Origin: Nocardioides marmoribigeumensis
GTDB taxonomy: Bacteria > Actinomycetota > Actinomycetes > Propionibacteriales > Nocardioidaceae
NCBI RefSeq assembly: GCF_031458325.1
Contig: NZ_JAVDYG010000001.1
Coordinates: forward strand, 992,001-1,056,000
DNA length: 64,000 nucleotides
Direction: 5' to 3'
Below are positions 19,817 to 28,613 of the stretch, piece by piece; the stretch's first letter is position 1, and every line of letters starts with the position of its first letter. A program made the translations under genes and the position numbers. The notes beneath the pieces were generated by a model. The model was not told the DNA's origin and did no database searches. It was given only the letters and a program-made list of their open reading frames with translations.

Positions 19817-21040
19817 TCAGCCGTCGCGGCGACCCCAGGGGGCGCCGTGCTCGGTGAGCAGGTCGAGGAACGGAACTGCGTCGAACGCCTCGGGACCGAG
19901 GACGCCGGTGCCCGACCAGACGCCGGTCGCGAGCAGCTCCAGCGCGACGACCGGGTTGACCGCGGTCTGCCAGACCACGCACTGGTGGCCGTACTCCCGC
20001 ATCGACCACTCGTTGTCGACCACGTGGTAGAGGTACGTCGCGAACGGCTCCCCCGCCTTGTCGCGACCGGTGACGTGGAGGCCGGCGCAGGTCTTGCCCG
20101 TCATGCGCGGGCCGACCGTCGCCGGGTCGGGAAGCACGGCGGCCACGACGTCGCGCGGCGAGACCTCGACGCCCTTCACGCGCACCGGGGCGGTGCGGTC
20201 GAGCCCGAGGGTGTGGAGCACCTTGAGGATGGTGATGAACTCCTCGCCCAGGCCGTACTTGAACGTGACCCGCTTGCAGTCCACCCAGCGCGGCATGAGG
20301 AGCACCTCCTCGTGCTCCACGTTGACGCACTCGACCGGGCCGATGCCCTCGGGGAAGTCGAAGACCTCGGGCTCGCTGAACGGCGGCGTGGTGAACCAGC
20401 CGCCGTCCTCGGCGTGGTCCTTCTCCCAGACCACCGGCGGGTTGAGGCACTCCTCGATCGTGGTCCACATCGAGAACGACGGCGCGAAGACCTCGTTGCC
20501 GTCCTCGTCGGTCACCACGAGGTTGGCGCCGTCGCGCGTGCCGAGCTCGTCGATCTCGGAGAACAGGTGGTCCGCGGCGTAGCGCGCGAACACGTCGGAG
20601 AGCCCCGGCTCCACGCCGATGCCGACCAGCGCGAGACGTCCGGCGGCCTCCCAGTCGCGGGCGACCGCGAACTGCTCGTCGCCGAGCTTCACGCCCACCT
20701 TGGAGTACGGCGAGGTGGGGTGCCGCTGCGAGAGCGACATCGCCATGTCGAGATAGTCGGCCCCGGCGGCGAACGCGCCCTCGAAGACCGGCATGTCGAA
20801 GACCGGGTCGACGGCGTTCATCACGTGGGTGATGCGGTGCTCGCGGCACAGCGCGGTGACCGAGTCCGCCGACGAGGCGTCGACCTGCGCCGCGACGTAG
20901 CGGTCATCGATCGCGGCCGCGCGCTCGGCGCGCGCGAGGTCGTAGTCGGCGACCACGACCGTCTCGAAGAAGTCGCGCCGGGCGGCGATGGCCGTGAACG
21001 CGCCGCCGACGCCACCGGCGCCGACCAGGAGGATCCGCAC
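19817..21040 (-). CDS. Saccharopine-dehydrogenase-family oxidoreductase
   Basis: The 407-aa product has an N-terminal Rossmann fold (VRILLVGAGGVGGAFTAIAA) and a C-terminal domain of the saccharopine dehydrogenase family. The GTG start is 1 nt past the aldehyde dehydrogenase stop, so the two are coupled. In a polyamine locus two roles fit: a carboxy(nor)spermidine-dehydrogenase-like reductase, or a lysine-saccharopine enzyme feeding aminoadipate semialdehyde to the neighbouring dehydrogenase. The sequence alone does not decide. The open frame upstream is a shadow of the neighbour. Confidence 0.85.
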   Translation of the reverse strand: MRILLVGAGGVGGAFTAIAARRDFFETVVVADYDLARAERAAAIDDRYVAAQVDASSADSVTALCREHRITHVMNAVDPVFDMPVFEGAFAAGADYLDMAMSLSQRHPTSPYSKVGVKLGDEQFAVARDWEAAGRLALVGIGVEPGLSDVFARYAADHLFSEIDELGTRDGANLVVTDEDGNEVFAPSFSMWTTIEECLNPPVVWEKDHAEDGGWFTTPPFSEPEVFDFPEGIGPVECVNVEHEEVLLMPRWVDCKRVTFKYGLGEEFITILKVLHTLGLDRTAPVRVKGVEVSPRDVVAAVLPDPATVGPRMTGKTCAGLHVTGRDKAGEPFATYLYHVVDNEWSMREYGHQCVVWQTAVNPVVALELLATGVWSGTGVLGPEAFDAVPFLDLLTEHGAPWGRRDG

Positions 21041-21041
21041 C

Positions 21042-22472
21042 TCAGTCGCCGATGTAGGACATGACGTGCTTGATGCGCGTGTAGTCCTCGAGGCCGTACA
21101 TCGACAGGTCCTTGCCGTAGCCCGAGTGCTTGAAGCCACCGTGCGGCATCTCGGAGATGAACGGGATGTGGGTGTTGATCCACACCGCGCCGAAGTCGAG
21201 CCGACGCGACATCCGCAGCGCCCGCGCGTGGTCCTTGGTCCACACCGAGGAGGCCAGGGCGTACTCCACGCCGTTGGCCCAGCGCAGGGCCTCGGCCTCG
21301 TCGGAGAACTTCTGCACGGTCATGACCGGGCCGAAGATCTCGGTCTGGATCTGCTCGTCGTCCTGGCGCAGCCCGGACAGCACGGTCGGGTCGTAGAAGT
21401 AGCCCTTGTCGCCGTGCCGGGTGCCGCCGGTGACGACCTCGGCGTGGTCGGGCAGGCGGTCGACCATGCCGGAGACGTGGGCGAGCTGGTTCTCGTTGTT
21501 GAGCGGGCCGTAGTAGGTGCCCTCGGCGGCCGGGTCGCCGGTCGGCATGCCCTTGGCGGCCTCGGCCAGCGCGGCGACGAACTCGTCGTGCAGACCGGCC
21601 TGCACGAGCACGCGGGTCGCGGCGGTGCAGTCCTGGCCGGCGTTGAACAGGCCCGCGCCGGCGATGCCCTCGGCGGCGGAGGCGACGTCGGCGTCGTCGA
21701 AGACGATGACCGGCGCCTTGCCGCCGAGCTCGAGGTGCACGCGCTTGAGGTCGCGCGAGGCGGACTCGGCGACCTGCATGCCGGCACGCACCGAGCCCGT
21801 GATCGCGACCATCTGCGGGGTCTTGTGCTCCACCAGCGCGCGGCCGGTGTCACGGTCGCCGCACACGACGTTGAGCACGCCCGGGGGCAGGAACTCCTGG
21901 GCGATCTCGGCCAGCAGCGTCGAGGACGCCGGGGTGGTGTCCGACGGCTTGAGCACGACGGTGTTGCCGGCCGCGAGCGCGGGCGCGATCTTCCAGATCA
22001 TCATCAGCAGCGGGTAGTTCCACGGCGTCACCTGGCCGACGACGCCGATCGGCTCACGGCGCACCCACGAGGTGTGGTCGGCCATGTACTCCCCCGCCGA
22101 CCTTCCCTCCAACACGCGGGCCGCGCCGGCGAAGAACTTGAAGTGGTCGGAGGCGTAGGGCATCTCCTCGTCCATCGTGAGGCCGAGCGGCTTGCCGGTG
22201 TCCTTGCACTCGACCGCGTTGAGCTCCTCGACCCGCTCCTCGATCGCGCCGGCCAGCTTGAGCAGCGCGTTGGAACGGTCCTGCGGGGTGGCGTAGCCCC
22301 AGCCCTCGAAGGCGGCGTCCGCTGCGGCGTAGGCCCGGTCGATGTCCTCCGGGCCCGACTTCGGTGCGGTCGCGTAGGCCTCGCCGGTGGTCGGGTCGAT
22401 GACGTCGTACGTCGCCCCGGAGGCCGAGTCGACGAGCTCACCGTTGACGACGTTGCGGAAGTTCTGAGTCAT
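21042..22472 (-). CDS. Gamma-aminobutyraldehyde dehydrogenase-type ALDH
   Basis: An NAD(P)-dependent aldehyde dehydrogenase of 476 aa. The catalytic Cys282 is in FNAGQDCTAATRV, Glu248 in LELGGKAPVIV, and the cofactor motif is TPWNYPLLMMIWK near residue 150. The pattern is close to the PatD/PuuC-type aminobutyraldehyde dehydrogenases that oxidise 4-aminobutanal to GABA. It is divergent from a putrescine-type aminotransferase, which would make that aldehyde, and is followed at 1 nt by the saccharopine-dehydrogenase-like gene. The ATG at 22472 is chosen by family start; the upstream frame is non-homologous. Confidence 0.9.
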   Translation of the reverse strand: MTQNFRNVVNGELVDSASGATYDVIDPTTGEAYATAPKSGPEDIDRAYAAADAAFEGWGYATPQDRSNALLKLAGAIEERVEELNAVECKDTGKPLGLTMDEEMPYASDHFKFFAGAARVLEGRSAGEYMADHTSWVRREPIGVVGQVTPWNYPLLMMIWKIAPALAAGNTVVLKPSDTTPASSTLLAEIAQEFLPPGVLNVVCGDRDTGRALVEHKTPQMVAITGSVRAGMQVAESASRDLKRVHLELGGKAPVIVFDDADVASAAEGIAGAGLFNAGQDCTAATRVLVQAGLHDEFVAALAEAAKGMPTGDPAAEGTYYGPLNNENQLAHVSGMVDRLPDHAEVVTGGTRHGDKGYFYDPTVLSGLRQDDEQIQTEIFGPVMTVQKFSDEAEALRWANGVEYALASSVWTKDHARALRMSRRLDFGAVWINTHIPFISEMPHGGFKHSGYGKDLSMYGLEDYTRIKHVMSYIGD

Positions 22473-22524
22473 GGGCCCGAGACTATCCAGGCGAGACGGT
22501 GATCCGAAAGGCCTCGGAGGCACT

Positions 22525-22592
22525 GATTCCGTCGTTGACGCCTCACCCGACGGCATGATGCCGGGGAAAGGGCGGATCCTGACGACGGAATC
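22525..22592. promoter_or_regulatory. Nested inverted repeats between divergent putrescine genes
   Basis: In the 178-nt divergent space, GATTCCGTCGT (22525-22535) and ACGACGGAATC (22582-22592) are exact inverted copies. Almost at their common centre sits a smaller dyad, CGGCAT-G-ATGCCG (22551-22563). A TTGACG box overlaps the end of the left arm (22535-22540), but no good -10 follows. The layout suggests an operator controlling both genes, perhaps for the Lrp/AsnC regulator at 28614; that link is inference. Confidence 0.5.
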
Positions 22593-22650
22593 GCTTGCTT
22601 CGCCCCACCCGTAACGGGCACCATGGAGGCGACCCTACGAAGGAGACATC

Positions 22651-24066
22651 GTGTCCACAGACCCGATCGGCCCGGGCGCCGCCCCGCAGAGCCCGGGGAG
22701 CCAGGGGGGCCTCGACCTGCAGCAGGTCGCCAAGGACCACCTCTGGATGCACTTCACCCGCCACTCGACCTACGAGACCGCCGACGTGCCCGTGATCGTG
22801 CGCGGCGAGGGCCCCTACATCTGGGACGCCAACGGCAAGCGCTACCTCGACGGGCTGGCCGGCCTGTTCGTCAACCAGCTGGGCCACGGCCGTCGCGAGC
22901 TGGCCGAGGCGGCCGCCCGCCAGGCCGGCGAGCTGGCCTTCCACCCGCTGTGGTCCTACGCGCACCCGACCGCCATCGAGCTCGCCGGCCGCATCGCCGA
23001 GATGGCGCCGGGCGACCTGGACAAGGTCTTCTTCACCACCGGCGGTGGCGAGGCCGTGGAGTCGGCGTGGAAGCTGGCCAAGGCCTACTACAAGCTGACC
23101 GGCAAGCCGACCAAGCACAAGGTGATCAGCCGCAACGTGGCTTACCACGGCACGCCGCAGGGCGCGCTGTCGATCACCGGCATCCCCGGCATGAAGTCGA
23201 TGTTCGAGCCGCTGGTGCCCTCGACCTTCCGGGTGCCCAACACCAACTTCTACCGCGCGCCGGAGCACGGTGACGACCTCGAGGCCTTCGGCCTGTGGGC
23301 GGCCGACCGCATCGACGAGGCGATCGAGTTCGAGGGTCCCGACACCGTCGCGGCGGTGTTCCTCGAGCCCGTGCAGAACTCCGGCGGCTGCTTCCCGCCC
23401 CCGCCCGGCTACTTCCAGCGCGTGCGCGAGATCTGCGACAAGCACGACGTGCTGCTGGTCAGCGACGAGGTGATCTGCGCCTACGGCCGCCTGGGCCACA
23501 TGTTCGGCGCCGAGCGCTACGGCTACCAGCCCGACATCATCACCTCGGCCAAGGGCCTGACCTCCGGCTACTCGCCGCTGGGCGCGATGATCACCACCGA
23601 CCGCCTGATGGAGCCGTTCAAGCAGGGGCAGAACACCTTCCTGCACGGCTACACCTTCGGCGGACACCCGGTCTCGTGCGCGGTCGCGCTGGCCAACCTC
23701 GATCTGTTCGAGAAGGAGCAGGTCAACCAGCACGTGCTCGACAACGAGCCCCGCTTCCGCGCGACGCTGGAGAAGCTGCTCGACCTGCCGATCGTCGGCG
23801 ACGTCCGCGGCGACGGGTACTTCTACGGCATCGAGCTGGTCAAGGACAAGGCGACCAAGGAGACCTTCGACGACGACGAGGCCGAGCGCCTGCTGCGCGG
23901 CTTCCTGTCCAAGGCGCTGTACGACGCCGGCCTCTACTGCCGCGCCGACGACCGGGGCGACCCGGTCGTGCAGCTGGCCCCGCCGCTGATCTGCGACCAG
24001 GAGCACTTCGACGAGATGGAGCAGGTGCTCCGCTCCGTGCTCACGGAGGCCTGGACGGTCCTCTGA
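22651..24066 (+). CDS. Class III (PLP) aminotransferase, putrescine/omega-amine type
   Basis: A 471-aa PLP-dependent aminotransferase. The PLP lysine is Lys301 in TSAKGLTSGYSPLGAM, the cofactor phosphate site includes TTGGGEAVESAWKLA, and the DEVICAYGRLG motif carries the Asp that contacts the pyridine nitrogen. It belongs to the omega-amine group that transaminates putrescine, cadaverine or similar diamines to pyruvate or 2-oxoglutarate. It pairs with the divergent aminobutyraldehyde dehydrogenase, giving putrescine to GABA. The GTG start is preceded by AAGGAGA. A strong hairpin follows the stop. The exact substrate is inferred from context. Confidence 0.9.
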   Translation: MSTDPIGPGAAPQSPGSQGGLDLQQVAKDHLWMHFTRHSTYETADVPVIVRGEGPYIWDANGKRYLDGLAGLFVNQLGHGRRELAEAAARQAGELAFHPLWSYAHPTAIELAGRIAEMAPGDLDKVFFTTGGGEAVESAWKLAKAYYKLTGKPTKHKVISRNVAYHGTPQGALSITGIPGMKSMFEPLVPSTFRVPNTNFYRAPEHGDDLEAFGLWAADRIDEAIEFEGPDTVAAVFLEPVQNSGGCFPPPPGYFQRVREICDKHDVLLVSDEVICAYGRLGHMFGAERYGYQPDIITSAKGLTSGYSPLGAMITTDRLMEPFKQGQNTFLHGYTFGGHPVSCAVALANLDLFEKEQVNQHVLDNEPRFRATLEKLLDLPIVGDVRGDGYFYGIELVKDKATKETFDDDEAERLLRGFLSKALYDAGLYCRADDRGDPVVQLAPPLICDQEHFDEMEQVLRSVLTEAWTVL

Positions 24067-24086
24067 GCCGAGGCGAGGGGTGGAAA

Positions 24087-24117
24087 GAGCCCCCCGGACC
24101 AGTGGTCCGGGGGGCTC
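24087..24117 (+). terminator. 15-bp perfect stem terminator after the aminotransferase gene
   Basis: GAGCCCCCCGGACCA at 24087-24101 pairs exactly with 24103-24117 around one base, so the real loop is a few nt. It begins 20 nt after the stop, is preceded by AAA and followed by CTT. It could stop transcripts on both strands, since potC converges on it. Confidence 0.8.
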
Positions 24118-24154
24118 CTTCGCGTCCGGGCTCGACGAGCCCCGAGCAGGTCGA

Positions 24155-24186
24155 GTGCGTGGAAGGTCGGGCGGATTTCCACGCAC
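24155..24186 (-). terminator. 10-bp hairpin downstream of potC
   Basis: GTGCGTGGAA (24155-24164) and TTCCACGCAC (24177-24186) are exact inverted copies with a 12-nt loop. An alternative stem, CGCACCC/GGGTGCG (24182-24203), overlaps it, so two exclusive structures are possible on the minus-strand transcript about 140-190 nt past the potC stop. Between this element and potC lie three copies of a TGTGCAAGGT-like motif (24220, 24237 inverted, 24297). Confidence 0.45.
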
Positions 24187-24343
24187 CCGAGAATGTGGGT
24201 GCGATGCTGCTGGTCATGCTGTGCAAGGTCTGTTAAACCTTGTGCACCCCAATCTAGCCGGTCCTTCCGGAACACGCAACAACTCTGCGCAAAGTATGTG
24301 CAAGGTTGTGACGCACGCCGCATCGGCGCACCTGGGAGGTGCG

Positions 24344-25150
24344 TCAGGCCGGGCGCGACCGGGCCCGGGTGACCAGCTGCTGGCCCACCACCAGCGAGAG
24401 CGCCAGCAGGAACATCACCGTCCCGATCACGTTGACCTGCATCGGCACACCGCGCTGGGCCGCCCCCCAGACGTACATCGGGAACGTGACGGTCTGCCCG
24501 GAGTTGAGGTTGGTGATGATGAAGTCGTCGAACGACAGCGAGAAGCTCAGCAGCGCCGCCGAGACGATGCCCGGCACCACCAGCGGGAACGTCACGCGCC
24601 AGAACGTCTGCCACTCGTTGGCGTAGAGGTCGGCCGCTGCCTGCTCGAGCCGGGGGTCGAGCCCGGCCAGGCGCGCCTTCACCGTGATCACGACGAACGA
24701 CAGGCAGAACATCACGTGGGCCACGAAGATCGTCCAGAAGCCGAGCTTGCCGGCCAGGCCCCCGTTGACGAACAGCGCCAGCAGCGACGAGCCGAGCACG
24801 ATCTCGGGCGAGGCCATCGGCAGGAAGATCATCAGGTTGGAGGCGCTGCGCCCCCGGAAGTGGTGGCGCACCATCGCGAAGGCCATCAGGGAGCCCAGCA
24901 GGGTGGCCAGGCCCGTCGCGAGCAGGCCGATGCGCAGGCTGACCGAGACCGACGAGCACAGCTGGTAGGGGTCGCACAGGTGGGTCCAGTTGCCCAGCGT
25001 GAAGCCCTGGAAGTCGTAGCCCAGGCGGCTCTTGGGCTGGTTGAAGCTCATCAGGATGACCACGAGGACGGGCAGGACCATGTAGAACAGGACGGCCAGC
25101 GCGAACAGCAGCACCAGGTGCCGTCCGACCCACTCGCGCGCGGCCCTCAC
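24344..25150 (-). CDS. potC: Polyamine ABC transporter permease, PotC type
   Basis: One of two inner-membrane permeases of a spermidine/putrescine importer. The 268-aa product has about six membrane segments and the binding-protein-dependent permease signature (EQAAADLYANEWQTFWRVTFPL near residues 169-190), which contacts the ATPase. The GTG start at 25150 overlaps the potB stop (GTGA). The open frame continues upstream as a shadow of potB. The motif SFSLSFDDFIITNL is characteristic of PotC-like subunits. Confidence 0.92.
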   Translation of the reverse strand: MRAAREWVGRHLVLLFALAVLFYMVLPVLVVILMSFNQPKSRLGYDFQGFTLGNWTHLCDPYQLCSSVSVSLRIGLLATGLATLLGSLMAFAMVRHHFRGRSASNLMIFLPMASPEIVLGSSLLALFVNGGLAGKLGFWTIFVAHVMFCLSFVVITVKARLAGLDPRLEQAAADLYANEWQTFWRVTFPLVVPGIVSAALLSFSLSFDDFIITNLNSGQTVTFPMYVWGAAQRGVPMQVNVIGTVMFLLALSLVVGQQLVTRARSRPA

Positions 25151-26046
25151 ACCAGCTCCTCGGTGCCGGCCTTGCGGACGTAGAGGAACACCATGCCGAC
25201 GATGACGACCATGAGGATCACCGACAGCGCCGACGCCGCGGGCAGCGCACTGGCGTTGAAGAGACCCTGGATGTCGTTGCCGATCATGCGGGTGCGGGTG
25301 TTGCCCAGCAGCTCGGCGTTGATGAAGTCGCCGCAGGCCGGGATGAAGGTCAGCAGCGTGCCCGCCACGAGGCCCGGCATCGCCAGCGGCAGGGTCACCA
25401 GGCGGAACGTCGTGATCGGCGAGGCGTAGAGGTCGCTGCCCGCCTCGAGCAGTCGCAGGTCGATCTTCTCCAGGCTGGCGTAGAGCGGCAGCACCATGAA
25501 CGGGAGGAAGTTGTAGGTCAGCCCGGTCACCACCGCGAACGGCGTGGCGAGCAGCCGCAGCCCGTCGATGCCCGGCAGCGAGTTGATCAGGTTGGTGATG
25601 AACGAGTTGTCGCCCAGCAGGAGCTTCCACGACAGCGTCCGCACCAGGAAGCTGGTGAAGAAGGGCGCGATGACCGCGACCAGCATGAGGTTGCGCCAGC
25701 GCCCGGCCTTGAACGCGATGGCGTAGGCCAGCGGAAACCCCAGCAGGATGCACGTGAGCGTGGCGATCGCGGCGTAGACGAACGAGCGGACGAAGGCCGG
25801 CCAGTACTCCGCGATCGCGTCGGAGTAGTTCGCCACGTGCCAGGTCATCTGGTAGCCGTCGAGCAGGGACCCGCTCGGGTCGTAGAGGCTGCTGGCGACC
25901 AGCGTCACGGTCGGGACGACGAAGAACATCACCAGCCAGAACGTGCCCGGCAGCATCAGGAGGTAGCCGGTCCACCCGCGCTTCTGGGCCTCCTCCCCCG
26001 ACACCTGCGCCGAGGTGGGTCCGGGCACGTGCCCCAGTGCGGTCAC
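25147..26046 (-). CDS. potB: Polyamine ABC transporter permease, PotB type
   Basis: The partner permease of 299 aa, with about six membrane segments after a polar N-terminus of some 25 residues. The coupling loop reads EAGSDLYASPITTFRLVTLPLAMPG near residues 200-225. It begins with GTG 12 nt after potA, with GAGGAAG upstream, and overlaps potC by 4 nt. The pattern LSWKLLLGDNSFI and FIPACGDFINAELLG is typical of PotB/PotH-type subunits. Confidence 0.92.
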   Translation of the reverse strand: MTALGHVPGPTSAQVSGEEAQKRGWTGYLLMLPGTFWLVMFFVVPTVTLVASSLYDPSGSLLDGYQMTWHVANYSDAIAEYWPAFVRSFVYAAIATLTCILLGFPLAYAIAFKAGRWRNLMLVAVIAPFFTSFLVRTLSWKLLLGDNSFITNLINSLPGIDGLRLLATPFAVVTGLTYNFLPFMVLPLYASLEKIDLRLLEAGSDLYASPITTFRLVTLPLAMPGLVAGTLLTFIPACGDFINAELLGNTRTRMIGNDIQGLFNASALPAASALSVILMVVIVGMVFLYVRKAGTEELV

Positions 26047-26058
26047 GAGGTCACTTCC

Positions 26059-27213
26059 TCACTCGTCGTCGATCTCGGAGCCGGCCGAGGCGTCCTGCGC
26101 GCTGTCGAGCAGGAAGGTGTGGTCCGGCATCCAGGTCAGGTCGACCTGGTCGCCCACCGCGAAGGACGACCGCTTTCCGGTGTTCTGCTCGAAGGCGGCC
26201 AGCTCCTGGCCCCAGGGCATGCCGATGAGGTACTGCGTGCTGACGCCGACGAAGCTGACGTCCTCCACCCGGCCGCCGGAGAGCCGGTTGAGGCCCGCGT
26301 CGTGGCCCTCCCCGGGCGGCTGCAGGGTCACCTTCTCCGGACGCACCCCGATCCAGCACCGCCCCGAGATGCCGGAGGCGGTGACCCGGGTCGCGCGGAG
26401 CCCGGCGCCCTGGACGGTCACGTCGTACTCCCCCGACCCGGCGCGGGTGACCACGCCCTCGAGCAGGTTGGACTGACCGAGGAAGTTGGCCACGAACGTC
26501 GACTGCGGGTGCTCGTAGAGGTCGGCGGGTGCGCCCAGCTGCTCGATGCGCCCGGCGTTCATCACCGCGATGGTGTCGGCCATCGTCATGGCCTCCTCCT
26601 GGTCGTGGGTGACGTGGACGAAGGTGATGCCGACCTCGGTCTGGATGCGCTTGAGCTCCAGCTGCATCGACCGACGCAGCTTGAGGTCCAGCGCGCCGAG
26701 CGGCTCGTCGAGCAGCAGCACCTGCGGGCGGTTGATCAGCGCGCGCCCCAGGGCGACGCGCTGCTGCTGGCCGCCTGAGAGCTGCGCCGGACGGCGCTTG
26801 GCGTACTGCTCGAGCTGGACGAGCTCGAGCATCTCGCCGACCTTGGTCCGCACGTCCGAGGCGCCGGTGCGCCTGAGCCCGAAGGCGACGTTGTCCTCGA
26901 CCGTCATGTGCGGGAACAACGCGTAGCTCTGGAACACCGTGTTGACCGGCCGCTTGTAGGGCTTGAGACCGGCGATGTCCTTGCCCCCCAGCTCGATGCG
27001 ACCGGAGGTCGGCGTCTCCAGCCCCGCCACCATGCGCAGGGTGGTGGTCTTGCCACAGCCCGAGGCGCCGAGCAGGGCGAAGAACGAGCCCTGCGGCACT
27101 GTGAGGGTCAGGTCGTCGACGGCGACGAAGTCACCGAACCGCTTGGTCACCGACACGATCTCCAGGTCTCCCTGGTGGTCGAACCGACCCTGCTGCTGGG
27201 CTGTGCTGGTCAC
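26059..27213 (-). CDS. potA: Polyamine ABC transporter ATPase, PotA type
   Basis: It energises polyamine uptake. The 384-aa product has Walker A GASGCGKTTTLR near residue 45, the Q-loop region NTVFQSYALFPHMTV, the ABC signature LSGGQQQRVALGRAL, Walker B VLLLDEPLGALD and switch His VTHDQEEA. A C-terminal TOBE domain (about 290-370) is present, as in PotA. The GTG at 27213 is chosen because it gives the family's N-terminus; the frame is open further upstream into potD as a shadow. It is 29 nt downstream of potD. Confidence 0.94.
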   Translation of the reverse strand: MTSTAQQQGRFDHQGDLEIVSVTKRFGDFVAVDDLTLTVPQGSFFALLGASGCGKTTTLRMVAGLETPTSGRIELGGKDIAGLKPYKRPVNTVFQSYALFPHMTVEDNVAFGLRRTGASDVRTKVGEMLELVQLEQYAKRRPAQLSGGQQQRVALGRALINRPQVLLLDEPLGALDLKLRRSMQLELKRIQTEVGITFVHVTHDQEEAMTMADTIAVMNAGRIEQLGAPADLYEHPQSTFVANFLGQSNLLEGVVTRAGSGEYDVTVQGAGLRATRVTASGISGRCWIGVRPEKVTLQPPGEGHDAGLNRLSGGRVEDVSFVGVSTQYLIGMPWGQELAAFEQNTGKRSSFAVGDQVDLTWMPDHTFLLDSAQDASAGSEIDDE

Positions 27214-27242
27214 CGGTGCTCCGCTCGTGCTGCTCGTGCTGC

Positions 27243-28457
27243 TCAGGCGCTGATCGCGGTCTGGAAGTCGCGCTCGTACTTCTCCGAGGTCTTGTCGTCG
27301 GTCGCCTGGAACGAGAACGCCTTGTCCAGGAAGTCCGGGGACGGGAAGATCAGCGGCTCCTCGACCAGGGTCTTGTCGACCTTGGCCATGGCCTCCTGGG
27401 TGCCCTTCACCGGCGAGATGTAGTTGACCCACGCCGAGACCATCGCGGCGTTGGCCGGGTCGTAGTAGAAGTTCATCAGCTTCTCGGCGTTGGCCTTGTG
27501 GGTGGCCTTGTTGGGCACGAGGAAGTTGTCGGACCAGATGACCAGGCCCTCCTCGGGCACGACCCACTTGATGTCGGGGTTGTCGAACTGCATCGCGATC
27601 ACGTCGCCCGACCACGCCTCGCAGGCCACGATGTCACCCTTGTTGAGGTCGTCGACGTAGTCGTTGCCGGTGAACCGGCGGACCTGCCCGCTTGCGACGT
27701 AGCCCTTGAGCTTGTCGATCGCCTCGCCCCAGGCGTTGTCGTCGAAGTCGGTCGGGTCGCCGCCGGCCAGCTTGAGCATGAACGACATCGTGTCGCGCAT
27801 CTCCTTGAGCAGGCTGACCTTGCCCTTGAGGTCCTTGCGGGTCATCAGCTCCTCGAAGGAGCCGACGGGCTTGGTGTACTTCGCGTTGTAGGCGATGCCG
27901 GTGAAGCCGCTCTGCCACGGCACGCTGTAGTCGCGGTTCTCGTCCCACTGCGGGCTCTTGAGGTTGTCGACCAGGTTGGCCTCGACGTTGGGCATGTTGC
28001 CGTGGTCGAGCTTCTGCAGCCACCCGGCGTTGACCATCTTCTCCGCCATCCAGTCGGTGAGCACGAACAGGTCGCGCCCGACCGGCTCGCAGGCACCGAG
28101 CTGGTTCTTGACCTTGGCGAAGAAGTCGTTGTTGTCGTTGACGTCGGTGTTGTAGGTGACCTTGATGCCCGACTCCTTCTGGAACTTCTCCAGCGAGGGC
28201 ATCCGGTTGCCGTCGACGTCGATGTACTCGGGCCAGTTGGACCACACCATCGACTTGTCGGTCGAGGACTTGTCGGTGCTCGTGCAGTCGTCCTTGGCGC
28301 TGATCTTGGTGCCCGACGTGCCGCACGCGGCCAGCAGCGACGACCCGCCGAGACCGAGTCCCGCGGCCCCCAGACCGCGCAGGAACAGTCGTCGGTCGAC
28401 CTCGGGAAGGTGCTCCAGCATCGGCAGCGGAGCGGGGGTGCGACGGGTTCGGGGCAT
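27243..28457 (-). CDS. potD: Polyamine ABC transporter substrate-binding lipoprotein, PotD type
   Basis: The 404-aa extracellular binding protein captures spermidine or putrescine. A twin-arginine-like stretch (DRRLFLRGLGAAGLG) precedes the lipobox LAAC, so it is probably a Tat-exported lipoprotein. The mature part has VWSNWPEYIDVDG, ending in a spermidine-binding-like fold with IVACEAWSGDVIAMQ and VWSDNFLVPNKA. The ATG at 28457 has GAGGAGG 7 nt upstream and is preferred to the start 13 codons earlier. It is first in the potDABC operon; a promoter lies at 28487-28515. Confidence 0.93.
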   Translation of the reverse strand: MPRTRRTPAPLPMLEHLPEVDRRLFLRGLGAAGLGLGGSSLLAACGTSGTKISAKDDCTSTDKSSTDKSMVWSNWPEYIDVDGNRMPSLEKFQKESGIKVTYNTDVNDNNDFFAKVKNQLGACEPVGRDLFVLTDWMAEKMVNAGWLQKLDHGNMPNVEANLVDNLKSPQWDENRDYSVPWQSGFTGIAYNAKYTKPVGSFEELMTRKDLKGKVSLLKEMRDTMSFMLKLAGGDPTDFDDNAWGEAIDKLKGYVASGQVRRFTGNDYVDDLNKGDIVACEAWSGDVIAMQFDNPDIKWVVPEEGLVIWSDNFLVPNKATHKANAEKLMNFYYDPANAAMVSAWVNYISPVKGTQEAMAKVDKTLVEEPLIFPSPDFLDKAFSFQATDDKTSEKYERDFQTAISA

Positions 28458-28486
28458 GGGGCGGCCTCCTCGATCGGTTGGTGAGG

Positions 28487-28515
28487 ATAATCGCATGATG
28501 ACCTGTCAGCGACAA
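28487..28515 (-). promoter_or_regulatory. Probable sigma-A-type promoter of potDABC
   Basis: On the minus strand TTGTCG (28515-28510) and GATTAT (28492-28487) are spaced by 17 nt. The leader to the potD ATG would be about 23 nt and contains the GAGGAGG site. The 156-nt divergent space is markedly AT-richer than the genes around it. Confidence 0.6.
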
Positions 28516-28578
28516 GGGAATCAGTTGTTACGTTTTCGTGTCACTGCGGATTCGTTTGCTTTTGCGCCCCGGAAACCT

Positions 28579-28607
28579 TTGACGAGGCTCACCTCTGGTG
28601 CGACGAT
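28579..28607 (+). promoter_or_regulatory. Probable promoter of the Lrp/AsnC gene, leaderless
   Basis: TTGACG (28579-28584) and GACGAT (28602-28607) are spaced by 17 nt. Transcription would begin at about 28613-28614, the position of the GTG start, so the message is probably leaderless. No ribosome-binding site is present. Confidence 0.55.
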
Positions 28608-28613
28608 CGGCCC

